From assembly GCF_023091865.1 (NCBI RefSeq), contig NZ_JAHXDI010000003.1, positions 124,001 to 188,000 of the forward strand: a stretch of 64,000 nt of DNA, in the 5' to 3' direction. Of this stretch, positions 8,010-16,015 are shown piece after piece. The notes beneath the pieces are model-generated. The model ran no database searches, was not told the origin of the DNA, and worked only from the letters and a program-made list of their open reading frames with translations. The stretch is from Chromohalobacter moromii (GTDB lineage: Bacteria; Pseudomonadota; Gammaproteobacteria; Pseudomonadales; Halomonadaceae). Within the stretch, counting starts at the first letter, position 1, and each line of letters opens with the position of its first letter. A program made the translations under genes and the position numbers.

Positions 8010-8987
8010 ATGACCAAGCGCATCCTCGCCTTCGGGCGACTCAAGCCCCATCACCTCGAACAACTGCGCACACACTTCCACGTCGATTATTTTGACCATC
8101 TGGAAAGCGCCGACGACCCCGCGTTTCGTGAAGCGCTGGGCGAAGCGCACGGCTTGCTAGGCGCCAGTTTGCCGGTCACCTCCGAGCTGCTCGATGATGC
8201 CCCACACCTGGAAGCCATTTCGAGCATCTCGGTGGGGGTCGACAACTACCCCGTGGACGAGCTGACTCGGCGCAACATTCTGCTCTGCCACACGCCGGAC
8301 GTGCTCACCGAAACCACCGCGGACACCGGCTTCCTGCTGATCATGGCCAGCGCCCGTCGCGCGGTGGAACTGGCCAACATGGTCAAGCAAGGCCAGTGGA
8401 CGAGCAGTATCGGCGAGCCTCACTTCGGCACCGATGTCCACGGTAAGACGCTGGGCATGATCGGCTTCGGGCGCATCGGCCAGGCTATCGCGCGTCGCGG
8501 CGCACTGGGCTTCGGCATGCAGGTGCTCTACACCCATGCTTCGCCCAAGCCGGCCCTGGAAGCGGAACTAGGCGCCACGCACTGCGAATTCGATGCCTTG
8601 CTCGAGCAGTCCGACTTCGTCTGCGTCAACGTGCCCCTCACCACCGAGACCACCGGCTTGATCGACGCGGACGTGCTCAAGCGCATGAAGTCCTCGGCGA
8701 TTCTGATCAATATCGCGCGTGGCAAGGTGGTCGACGAGGAGGCCCTGATCGAGGCGCTCTCCAGCGGCGAAATCCACGCTGCGGGGCTCGATGTCTTCGC
8801 TCAGGAACCGCTGCCCGGCGACTCGCCGCTCACGCGGATGGACAACGTCGTGACCCTGCCGCACATCGGCTCGGCGACGCATGAAACGCGCGAGGCCATG
8901 GCCCAGCGCGCCGTTGACAACGTCATCGCCGCCCTCGAGGGCCAGCAACCGCCCAGCCCCTACAACGACGTCACACCGCGCGGCTGA
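8010..8987 (+). CDS. D-isomer 2-hydroxyacid dehydrogenase, probably 2-keto(-6-phospho)gluconate reductase (KguD/GhrB-like)
   Basis: A 325-residue NAD(P)-dependent reductase. It has the Rossmann motif GFGRIGQAIARR at about residue 155, the catalytic arginine region INIARGKVVDEEAL, the glutamate in GLDVFAQEPLPG and the catalytic histidine in LPHIGSATHETR. AGGAG at 7999-8003 fixes the start at ATG 8010 rather than the upstream in-frame ATG. It is 41 bases after the PfkB kinase on the same strand and is followed by a good terminator, so the two form an operon. In Pseudomonas the matching pair is KguK-KguD. Glyoxylate/hydroxypyruvate reductase is the alternative label. Confidence 0.85.
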   Translation: MTKRILAFGRLKPHHLEQLRTHFHVDYFDHLESADDPAFREALGEAHGLLGASLPVTSELLDDAPHLEAISSISVGVDNYPVDELTRRNILLCHTPDVLTETTADTGFLLIMASARRAVELANMVKQGQWTSSIGEPHFGTDVHGKTLGMIGFGRIGQAIARRGALGFGMQVLYTHASPKPALEAELGATHCEFDALLEQSDFVCVNVPLTTETTGLIDADVLKRMKSSAILINIARGKVVDEEALIEALSSGEIHAAGLDVFAQEPLPGDSPLTRMDNVVTLPHIGSATHETREAMAQRAVDNVIAALEGQQPPSPYNDVTPRG

Positions 8988-9023
8988 CGTCTTCCCCATA
9001 CGCCGTACGCGCCACCTCCCTTC

Positions 9024-9053
9024 ACGCCTGCTCCTCTCGGGGCAGGCGTTTTC
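9024..9053 (+). terminator. Intrinsic terminator after the kinase/dehydrogenase operon
   Basis: An 8-bp stem, ACGCCTGC pairing with GCAGGCGT at 9042-9049, is followed by TTTTC. It lies about 40 bases after the dehydrogenase stop codon. Confidence 0.8.
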
Positions 9054-9154
9054 GTTTCATGCACGCACGCTTGAAACCTGGTGTCCCGCCCCCAGTCAGT
9101 GCTCACTGACAGCGGCCCCCTAACGCCGCGCATTTTCCGAATCGGGAGCTACTC

Positions 9155-9913
9155 ATGTCCTCCAGCATTGCCCTCATCACCGGCGCCGGCCGGGGCCTCG
9201 GCCGTAGCATGGCGTTGCACCTCGCCGCCGCCGGCGTTGGCGTCATCGGCACCTACCGCAGTCACCGCGACGACGCCCTGTCGGTCGCCCGCGAAATCGA
9301 GGCCGCCGGCGGCACGGCGGCGATGCTCAAACTCGATATCGGCGACAGCACCGCCTTCGCCGAATTCAAGGACAACGTGGCGGATACGCTGAAAGACACT
9401 TTCGGCCGTACGGAGCTAGACGCCGTGGTCCACAATGCGGGCGAGGGCATTCTCGCTCCCTACGAAGAGACCACCGAGGATGATCTCGACGCCCTCTACC
9501 GCACCCACTTCAAGGGCCCCTTCCTGCTCAGCCAAGCCCTGCTGCCAATGATCGCCCGGGGCGGACGCATCCTGAACGTCTCCACCGCCGCCACGCGCTT
9601 CGTGCTGGACAATCACTGCGCCTATTCGGCGATGAAGAGCGCGCTGGAGGTGACCACGCGTTATATGGCCAAGGAACTCGGCGAGCGCCGGATCACGGTC
9701 AACGCCATCGCCCCTGGCGCCGTGGAAACCGACTTCGCAGGCGGCGCGGTGCGCGACGATCCGGATCTCAACGCTCACTTCCGCTCGATCACGCCGCTAG
9801 GACGCACCGCCAAGCCGGATGATATCGGCGCCGCCGTCGCGAGCCTATTGTCGAGCGATTTCAACTGGCTCAACGGTGAACGCATCGAACTCACCGGTGG
9901 ACAATCGCTTTGA
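9155..9913 (+). CDS. SDR family oxidoreductase
   Basis: A 252-residue classical short-chain dehydrogenase. Visible are the cofactor motif TGAGRGLGRS, the NAG motif (VVHNAGEG), the active-site YSAMK and a C-terminal LTGGQSL. CGGGAG a few bases upstream supports the start. It is separated from the kinase/reductase pair by a terminator and precedes the LacI regulator. Automatic labels would call it 3-oxoacyl-ACP reductase, but placement in a sugar-acid cluster suggests oxidation of a sugar or sugar acid. The exact substrate cannot be read from the sequence. Its last 15 bases are part of a 19-bp repeat seen again after the TRAP genes. Confidence 0.8.
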   Translation: MSSSIALITGAGRGLGRSMALHLAAAGVGVIGTYRSHRDDALSVAREIEAAGGTAAMLKLDIGDSTAFAEFKDNVADTLKDTFGRTELDAVVHNAGEGILAPYEETTEDDLDALYRTHFKGPFLLSQALLPMIARGGRILNVSTAATRFVLDNHCAYSAMKSALEVTTRYMAKELGERRITVNAIAPGAVETDFAGGAVRDDPDLNAHFRSITPLGRTAKPDDIGAAVASLLSSDFNWLNGERIELTGGQSL

Positions 9914-9917
9914 ACGC
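9899..9917 (+). repeat. 19-bp direct repeat, copy 1 (3' end of the SDR gene)
   Basis: GGACAATCGCTTTGAACGC covers the last codons and stop of the SDR gene and four bases beyond. An exact second copy lies at 14192-14210, after the DctM gene. Together they bracket the LacI-TRAP block. Confidence 0.85.
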
Positions 9918-10009
9918 GTTCTAACGCATCCCCCACCTACGACTCTGGTCGCACTTGGACCAAAGGCGAATGGGGACGAGGCGGTGACTCTTCTAGGCTG
10001 ACTCTCATA

Positions 10010-10025
10010 TTTGGATCAATCCAAA
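10010..10025. promoter_or_regulatory. Palindromic operator upstream of lacI-type regulator
   Basis: TTTGGATCAATCCAAA is a 7-2-7 inverted repeat ending 16 bases before the regulator start codon. Size and symmetry fit a LacI-family dimer site, so autoregulation is likely. Confidence 0.65.
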
Positions 10026-10041
10026 ACGAGGCAAACCAGCC

Positions 10042-11145
10042 ATGGCCGAATCCTCCGAGCCCCCATCATCCCCACGCGAGAGCGCGCGTCAAAGCGTCAC
10101 GCTGCAGGACATCGCGGCCCATGCCGGAGTCTCACGCTCTACGGTCTCGCTGGTACTGCGCGAAAGCCCGCTAGTGGCGGATTCCACTCGAACGCGGGTG
10201 CAGGCCTCAATCAAAGCTCTGGGATATGTCTACAACCGTGGAGCGGCAGCGCTACGCGCCAGTCATACCTTTACCCTCGGCGTGGTCGTCTACGACATCG
10301 CCAATCCGTTCTTCGGTGCCATGGTCGCGGGTATCGATTCGGTCCTGCACCGCGAAAACTATGTCTCGTTCCTGGCCAACAGCGAAGATTCTCCCGGGCG
10401 GCAGCAGCGCTTTCTGGAGCGCATGCGCGAGCAACGTGTCGACGGCTTGCTGCTATGTCCCGCCGAAGGTACTGATCCCGCACTGCTCACCCAGTTGATG
10501 GACTGGAACATGCCTTGCGTTCAGGTATTGCGCCATATCGGTACGCCCCCGTTCGACTACGCCGGTACCGATTTCGAACTCGGTGTACGACAAGCAGTGG
10601 ATCATCTCGTGGCGCTCGGCCACCGTCGCATCGTATTTCTCGGCGGCGAAGCCGAGCACTCCGCCACACGCGCCCGCCACCAGGGTTATCACGACGCCAT
10701 GCACGCGCAGGGGCTCGGCGAGGTACTGGGCATCGTGCGCGGACCTGTGACACGCCGCGCCGGTTTCGAGGGCATCCAGACACTGATGCAAGAAACTCCT
10801 CGCCCCACGGCCGTGATCTGCCACAACGATCTAATGGCACTAGGCGCCATGCTGGGACTTCAGCGGTTGGGCCTGATACCCGGCGAAGACTGCGCGATCA
10901 TCGGTACCGACGATATCGAGGAAGCGGCTCTGAGCCTGCCTCCTTTGACCAGTGTTGCCACGCACCCTTTCTCCATCGGCGAGGAAGCGGCGCGACTGGC
11001 CATGCGGCGCATTGCCAATCCTGGCGGCGCTCGCGAACAAGTGATCCTGACACCACGCCTGCAAGTGCGTCACTCATGCGACCCCATTCCCGCCCATGGG
11101 GAAGCACTGTATCGACGATATCCACACGCCACTCTCGACGCCTAA
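10042..11145 (+). CDS. LacI family transcriptional regulator
   Basis: A 367-residue repressor. The N-terminal LacI helix-turn-helix (VTLQDIAAHAGVSRSTVSLVLR) with hinge helix (IKALGYVYNRGAAALR) spans about residues 20-75. A periplasmic-binding-like sensor domain follows (TLGVVVYDIANPFFGAMVAGID, DGLLLCPAEGTD, and a C-terminal GTDDIEEAAL..PPLTSV). It precedes the TRAP operon by 56 bases on the same strand and follows sugar-acid genes. By analogy with PtxS and GntR it may sense a keto-sugar acid such as 2-ketogluconate. A palindrome just upstream suggests autoregulation. Confidence 0.88.
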   Translation: MAESSEPPSSPRESARQSVTLQDIAAHAGVSRSTVSLVLRESPLVADSTRTRVQASIKALGYVYNRGAAALRASHTFTLGVVVYDIANPFFGAMVAGIDSVLHRENYVSFLANSEDSPGRQQRFLERMREQRVDGLLLCPAEGTDPALLTQLMDWNMPCVQVLRHIGTPPFDYAGTDFELGVRQAVDHLVALGHRRIVFLGGEAEHSATRARHQGYHDAMHAQGLGEVLGIVRGPVTRRAGFEGIQTLMQETPRPTAVICHNDLMALGAMLGLQRLGLIPGEDCAIIGTDDIEEAALSLPPLTSVATHPFSIGEEAARLAMRRIANPGGAREQVILTPRLQVRHSCDPIPAHGEALYRRYPHATLDA

Positions 11146-11201
11146 CCGAGGCGTCACGCCAGCCCGCCCGAGGCGGATACAACAATGAACGAGGTGACAT
11201 C

Positions 11202-12218
11202 ATGACTCAGCACTGGATCGATCCAACTCTATCTCGCCACTCCTTCACCAAGCGTGCACTTGGCATCGTCACGCTGACGCTCGGTATGACACTGGCCAGT
11301 GGCGCCCAGGCCGTAGACTTACGCTTCGGCCATGGCGGCACCGAGGACACCGCCTATCAGCTCGGGGCCGAACGCTTCAAAGAATTGATCGAAGACAAGA
11401 CTGACGGAGATGTTTCCGTCACCATCATGGGCAACTCCGTGCTCGGCCACGAGACCGAGATGTTCGAGCAGCAGATGGCCGGCGCACTTGACCTCTCGAT
11501 CATCAATCCCGGGCTGATCACTGACTTCTCGGATACCGCCAATGTGTTCTCGATACCGTTCATGTATCGCGACGTCGAGCACTGGCGCACGGTACTCGAC
11601 GGCGACGTGGGCCGTGAGATCGCCGACAAGATCGAGGACGAGACCGACGTCAAGGTGTTGGCCTTCTTCGGCGGCGGCAAGCGCCAGATCGTCAGCACGC
11701 GTCCGCTCGAGAGCCTCGACGACCTCGAGGGCATGAAGCTGCGCACCAACCCCACCAAGCCGCTGATCACCGCCTGGAAGGCGTTGGGCGCCGAACCCAC
11801 GGTGATGGCCTGGAAGGAGATCTACACCGGCCTGCAACTGGGCGCGATCGATGGCCTGCTCAATGAGGCCGAGTGGATCGAGCGGATGCGCTTTCACGAG
11901 GTCGCCCCGCATATCGGCCTGTCCGAGCACGACATCACCGTGCGCCTGCTGACCATGTCGCAGATGAGCTGGGAAGGGCTCGACGAGAGCCAGCAGCAGG
12001 CGGTGATGGAAGCCGCCCAGCAGGCCGCAAGCTATGCGCGCGACGTCCAGCTCAAGCAGGATGCCGAAGCCCTCGACACCCTCGAGCAGGAAGGCGCGAC
12101 GCTGTACCCGATGGACCGTGAGCGGATGATGGAGATCGTCGCCGAGCCGCTCAAGAAGGTCATCGACGAGATGGGCCTGAGCGAGTTGCACCAGAAGATC
12201 GTCAACGCCGGCCAGTGA
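11202..12218 (+). CDS. TRAP transporter substrate-binding protein, DctP family (sugar-acid cluster)
   Basis: A 338-residue periplasmic receptor. The open frame begins far upstream inside the regulator gene, but GAGGTGACATC before ATG 11202 and the following signal peptide (ALGIVTLTLGMTLASGAQA) fix the start. Domain features: VDLRFGHGG at the mature N-terminus, GNSVLGHETEMFEQQMAG, LEGMKLRTNPTKP near the ligand arginine, and LGAIDGLLNEAEWI. It is the first gene of a complete DctP-DctQ-DctM set. The substrate is inferred to be a sugar acid, possibly 2-ketogluconate or gluconate, from the kinase, reductase and LacI neighbours. Confidence 0.9.
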   Translation: MTQHWIDPTLSRHSFTKRALGIVTLTLGMTLASGAQAVDLRFGHGGTEDTAYQLGAERFKELIEDKTDGDVSVTIMGNSVLGHETEMFEQQMAGALDLSIINPGLITDFSDTANVFSIPFMYRDVEHWRTVLDGDVGREIADKIEDETDVKVLAFFGGGKRQIVSTRPLESLDDLEGMKLRTNPTKPLITAWKALGAEPTVMAWKEIYTGLQLGAIDGLLNEAEWIERMRFHEVAPHIGLSEHDITVRLLTMSQMSWEGLDESQQQAVMEAAQQAASYARDVQLKQDAEALDTLEQEGATLYPMDRERMMEIVAEPLKKVIDEMGLSELHQKIVNAGQ

Positions 12219-12292
12219 GCCCGCCGCGGGGCATCGTGAGCGGTGCCCCGCCTGTCTTGCCACCTTCCATCACCAACCATGAGGACAACGCC

Positions 12293-12883
12293 ATGGCCGC
12301 ACTGCTGCATGGCCTGTCACGCCTCAACCGGGGGCTCGAGCGCCTGCTCAACGCGATCCTGCTGGCATTGCTGCTGGGCTTCATCCTGCTGATCATCTAC
12401 CAGATCGTCAGTCGCAACCTGCCGCTGTTGCCGCGACTCTACTGGACCGAGGAGTTCAGCCGCTTCGCCTTCCAGTGGTTGATCATGCTGGGCACGGCGA
12501 TCGGCGTCTATCATGCCGACCATTTCGTGCTCGAGGCGTTCCCGCGCGGCACCCGGGCCGATCTGGCGACCCGCCTGATCCGCGATCTGGCCTGCTTCGC
12601 GGTGGGCGTGATCTTCATCGTCTACGGCAAGGACTTCGCCATCTCCGGCCTGCGCCGTAGCGCCACCGCGTCCGGCTTGCCGATGATCTACGTCTATTCG
12701 GCGTTCACTGTGAGCGGCGTGTTCATCGTGCTGTACAGCCTCGAGCGGCTGCTGCATGCCGCGCTGCACGGCATGAACGCCATGGAAGCGGCGCTCAACA
12801 CACCCAATGAACTCGACGAACTGGCGAGCGCCGACGACGCGCCGCTCGCCGTCAGCGAACAACCGCGAGGGCCACGTTCATGA
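12293..12883 (+). CDS. TRAP transporter small permease, DctQ subunit
   Basis: A 196-residue protein with four predicted membrane helices, including the DctQ pattern RLYWTEEFSRFAFQWLIMLG. GAGG before ATG 12293 marks the start. It overlaps the DctM start by four bases (ATGA), indicating translational coupling. The C-terminal tail is cytoplasmic and acidic. It anchors the DctP receptor and partners DctM in the inner membrane. Confidence 0.9.
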   Translation: MAALLHGLSRLNRGLERLLNAILLALLLGFILLIIYQIVSRNLPLLPRLYWTEEFSRFAFQWLIMLGTAIGVYHADHFVLEAFPRGTRADLATRLIRDLACFAVGVIFIVYGKDFAISGLRRSATASGLPMIYVYSAFTVSGVFIVLYSLERLLHAALHGMNAMEAALNTPNELDELASADDAPLAVSEQPRGPRS

Positions 12884-14187
12884 TGCCGATGGAATGGACC
12901 TTCATCCTGCCCTGGCTGCTGTTCGCCCTGCTCGGCGTGCTGATCGTCGCCGGCATCCCCATCGCCATGTCGCTGGTGCTGACCGCCTTCAGCATGATTC
13001 TGCTCGACCCGCGGCTGACCATGTGGGTGATGTTCCAGCGCATGTACAACGGCATGGACTCCTTCGTGCTGCTTGCCGTGCCGCTGTTTCTGCTCGCCGG
13101 CAACCTGATGAATTCGGCGCACATCACCGACCGTCTGATCACCCTGTGCATGCGCCTGGTCGGTCACTTCAAGGGCGCGCTGGCGCATGTCAACGTCATG
13201 GTCAGCATGCTGTTCGCCGGCGTTTCGGGCTCGTCCACCGCCGACAGCGCGGGGGTCGGCACGGTGCTGATTCCGGCGATGAAGCGTGAAGGCTATCCGA
13301 CCCATTTCGCGGTGGCCGTCACCGCCGCCTCGTCGGTGATGGGCATTATCATTCCGCCCTCGATCAACATGATCGTATGGGGCGCGCTGACCAATACCTC
13401 GATCGCCGGGCTGTTCCTCGGCGGCATCCTGCCCGGGGTGATGATCGGCATCGCCCAGCTGTTGCTCAACCTGCTCTATGTACGCCGCTACGACGTGCCG
13501 GTGCGCCAGCGCGCGAGATTCTCCGAGCTGATGAGCTCGGGCAAGGATGGCCTGTTGGCGGCGGGAATTCCCATCGTCATCATCGGCGGCATCACCCTGG
13601 GCCTGGTCACCCCCACCGAGGCCGCGGTGATCGCCGTGCTCTACGCCCTGGCGCTGGGCTTCTTCGTCTATCGCGAACTGACCTTCAAGCACGTGCTCGA
13701 AGCCTCGACCAGCACCGTGCGACTGTGTTCGCTGTCGCTGTTCAGCCTGGTCGGCGCGGCGATCTTCGGCTATCTGATCAGCTTCTACCAGATCCCGCCC
13801 AAGCTGATGGCCGGGGTCACCATCAGCGACCCGACCACGCTGCTGATCATCATGGCAGTGGTAATGCTGATCATCGGCACCTTCATGGACTCGCTGCCGG
13901 CGATGGCGATCCTGGCGCCGATCTTCCAGCCGCTGGCGATGCAGGCCGGCGTGCATCCGGTGCAGTTCGGGGTCATCGGCGTCATGGCCCTGGGCCTGGG
14001 GCTGATCACCCCGCCCTACGGGCTGTGCCTGATGATCTCGGCGAAGATCGGCGGCATCCCGTTGCTCAAGGCGCTGGGCACCACGCTGCTCTACCTGGCG
14101 GTGATGGTGGCGGTGATCGTGTTGTTGATCCTCTTTCCTGAGCTGGTGCTGGTCATACCGCGCTGGCTGACGCCGGATTTCGTATAA
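12880..14187 (+). CDS. TRAP transporter large permease, DctM subunit
   Basis: A 435-residue membrane protein, full length for DctM. Motifs include GMDSFVLLAVPLFLLAGNLM, VSGSSTADSAGVGTVLIPAM, ASSVMGIIIPPSINMI, LVTPTEAAVIAVLYAL, IIGTFMDSLPAMAILAPIF and LGLITPPYGLCL. These are the usual substrate and sodium pathway segments. It starts inside the DctQ stop codon and ends the TRAP operon. A copy of the 19-bp repeat follows four bases after the stop. Confidence 0.93.
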   Translation: MMPMEWTFILPWLLFALLGVLIVAGIPIAMSLVLTAFSMILLDPRLTMWVMFQRMYNGMDSFVLLAVPLFLLAGNLMNSAHITDRLITLCMRLVGHFKGALAHVNVMVSMLFAGVSGSSTADSAGVGTVLIPAMKREGYPTHFAVAVTAASSVMGIIIPPSINMIVWGALTNTSIAGLFLGGILPGVMIGIAQLLLNLLYVRRYDVPVRQRARFSELMSSGKDGLLAAGIPIVIIGGITLGLVTPTEAAVIAVLYALALGFFVYRELTFKHVLEASTSTVRLCSLSLFSLVGAAIFGYLISFYQIPPKLMAGVTISDPTTLLIIMAVVMLIIGTFMDSLPAMAILAPIFQPLAMQAGVHPVQFGVIGVMALGLGLITPPYGLCLMISAKIGGIPLLKALGTTLLYLAVMVAVIVLLILFPELVLVIPRWLTPDFV

Positions 14188-14191
14188 TCGC

Positions 14192-14210
14192 GGACAATCG
14201 CTTTGAACGC
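14192..14210 (+). repeat. 19-bp direct repeat, copy 2 (after DctM)
   Basis: GGACAATCGCTTTGAACGC is identical to 9899-9917, where it is the coding end of the SDR gene. Here it is non-coding. It looks like a scar of a duplication or insertion involving the SDR 3' end. Confidence 0.85.
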
Positions 14211-14212
14211 CT

Positions 14213-14238
14213 CCCTGGCCTTGCTATCACGGCCAGGG
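14213..14238 (+). terminator. Hairpin after TRAP operon
   Basis: CCCTGGCC pairs with GGCCAGGG across a 10-base loop, starting 25 bases after the DctM stop. No T-tract follows, so termination efficiency is uncertain. Confidence 0.5.
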
Positions 14239-14368
14239 ACAACTAAAGTTCTAGATAGCGTTTAAAAACGCCGTTCGCAAACTCGGTGTGCTTTATCAAG
14301 ACTGGGCGTCGCCTGCCGATATTTGGGACAATGAACGGTTTAATCCACTATGCCCTCGAGGCTTCACC

Positions 14369-15046
14369 ATGTCTCATCCGTTGTGCCTGTTGTTCGACTG
14401 CGATGGCACCCTGGTCGATAGCGAACCCCTTCTCGCCGACGTCATGTCCGATGTCCTGACCCGCGCCGGATTACCCTTCGCCGCGCCCCAATACATGGAA
14501 GAGTTTCGAGGCGTCAGATTCGCCAACATCGTCGCCGAGCTGGAGCGCCGTTTCGGGGCTCTGGATGACACCACTCGAGAGGCCGCCGAGGCGGAGATGC
14601 GCCGCACCATGCAGGCGCGCATGAGCACCGAGTTGCAACCGATTCCGGGGGTCCGCGAGGCGCTCGACCGGCTCGCCGAGCACCCCCGCTGCGTCGCCTC
14701 CAACGGTCCGGAGCACAAGATTCGCCGCGCCCTCGACAGCACCGGCCTGCGCCCCTATTTCGGGGACCGCCTCTACAGCGGCTACACCATCGAGCGCTGG
14801 AAACCCGATCCCGATCTGTTCCTGCATGCCGCGCGCGAGATGGGGGTTGCGCCCGAACGCTGCGTCGTCATCGATGATGCCGAGGTGGGCGTCGCAGCAG
14901 GCCTAGCGGCGGGAATGCGCACGATACACATCAACCGCTTCCCCGAGCGCGAAACCACGCCCGAGGGTGCCATCGCCTTGCATGACATGCGCGACCTACC
15001 CAGCGCCGTGGCGAAATTGGAACAGTTGGAAGCCGTGCTGCACTGA
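14369..15046 (+). CDS. HAD family phosphatase, YieH-like (6-phosphogluconate phosphatase type)
   Basis: A 225-residue HAD hydrolase. Motif I FDCDGTLVDSE holds the nucleophile Asp10 and acid/base Asp12, motif II is CVASNGP, motif III is the lysine in ERWKPDPDLF, and motif IV is VIDDAEVG. The combination SNGP...YSGYTIERWKPDP resembles E. coli YieH, which acts on 6-phosphogluconate and related phosphates. GAGG at 14358-14361 supports ATG 14369 over the longer frame. Location next to a sugar-acid cluster makes a housekeeping role on phosphorylated sugar acids plausible. Confidence 0.82.
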   Translation: MSHPLCLLFDCDGTLVDSEPLLADVMSDVLTRAGLPFAAPQYMEEFRGVRFANIVAELERRFGALDDTTREAAEAEMRRTMQARMSTELQPIPGVREALDRLAEHPRCVASNGPEHKIRRALDSTGLRPYFGDRLYSGYTIERWKPDPDLFLHAAREMGVAPERCVVIDDAEVGVAAGLAAGMRTIHINRFPERETTPEGAIALHDMRDLPSAVAKLEQLEAVLH

Positions 15047-15135
15047 CTCCCACCGCATGGCGTTGACCGATATCGTGCCTACCGGCATGGCGCGTTATCA
15101 TGGAGGTCCGCGACACATCGATTCAGGAGGCACGC

Positions 15136-15510
15136 ATGGCATCGCTGCAGGATCAATTACGCGGACGGGTATATTCCACCGAACATGGCGAGGTCTGCCC
15201 CGAGTGCCGGGCACCGCTGGCCGAGTGTCGCTGTGCCGAAACCGCAGAGGAAGAACGCCTAGCAAGCCTCGACGGTACCGTCCGCCTGCGCCGCGAGACC
15301 AAGGGACGCAAGGGCAAGGGCGTAACTCTAGTAGACGGCGTGCCGCTCAAGGCCGACGCGCTCAAGGCTCTGGCCAAGGCGCTCAAGCAGCGCTGTGGCA
15401 CTGGCGGCGCCATAAAGGATGGCATCATCGAGATTCAAGGCGATCAGCGCGAAACGCTCAAGGCAGAACTCGAAGCACGCGGCTATCGCGTCAAATTGGC
15501 TGGCGGTTGA
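15136..15510 (+). CDS. yciH: SUI1/YciH family translation factor-like protein
   Basis: A 124-residue protein. The N-terminal part contains a CPECRAPLAECRC cysteine cluster. The C-terminal half is the SUI1 domain (RETKGRKGKGVTLVDG, QRCGTGGAIKDGIIEIQGDQ). Bacterial YciH resembles eukaryotic eIF1 and is reported to affect start-codon fidelity or stress translation. AGGAGG just before ATG 15136 decides the start over the upstream in-frame ATG. Confidence 0.9.
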   Translation: MASLQDQLRGRVYSTEHGEVCPECRAPLAECRCAETAEEERLASLDGTVRLRRETKGRKGKGVTLVDGVPLKADALKALAKALKQRCGTGGAIKDGIIEIQGDQRETLKAELEARGYRVKLAGG

Positions 15511-15555
15511 ACGCGCCGTCGGCTGCAGTCCCTTTCCCTGTGCGAGGAGGCCCTC

Positions 15556-15963
15556 ATGTCCTTGCCTAACGTGCCGCGTCGCCTATATGCCGTACTCACC
15601 GGTTTATTGCTGCTTGGCCTCGCGGGCTGTGCCAGTGGCCCTAATTTCACCACGCTCGATGCGCGGGTCGTCTTCGATCAACCGCCCGAGCTGTCGGACG
15701 ATGCCATCCTCGATGTCACGCTGAAAGATAGCAATGATGGCGACACCGTCGCGGAAAGCCGCTATACACGCGTCGACACCACCGCGACCGAGGTTACGCT
15801 GCAATACGACCAGGGCGCCATCGAGGCGGCGCATACGTACATCTTGCAGGCCGAAGTGCGCGATCAAGGGCGGCTGACGCATCTCAACCGTGAGCGCGTC
15901 GAGGTCTTCAACGGCGAGACCGGCACCATCCCGACCGTAACGCTGGAACCCGCTTCACCTTAG
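15556..15963 (+). CDS. YbaY-type lipoprotein (YscW/pilotin-like fold)
   Basis: A 135-residue lipoprotein: the signal peptide ends in a lipobox LGLAGC with Cys25 as the lipidated residue. The mature domain (ARVVFDQPPELSDDAILDV, ending PTVTLEP) matches the YbaY/YscW beta-sandwich family. It is expected to be anchored in the outer membrane facing the periplasm; its function is not established. AGGAGG upstream gives the start. It lies 45 bases after the YciH gene on the same strand. Confidence 0.78.
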   Translation: MSLPNVPRRLYAVLTGLLLLGLAGCASGPNFTTLDARVVFDQPPELSDDAILDVTLKDSNDGDTVAESRYTRVDTTATEVTLQYDQGAIEAAHTYILQAEVRDQGRLTHLNRERVEVFNGETGTIPTVTLEPASP

Positions 15964-16015
15964 GGGGTGGAACGAAAATGAGCGGGGCGGACGCGCCACG
16001 ACATTCGATGCCGGG

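Noticed and set aside
12694-13956. 420-codon minus-strand open frame rich in His, Gln and Asp
   Set aside because: Antisense shadow of the DctQ/DctM genes. The composition is that expected of reversed GC-rich membrane-protein codons.
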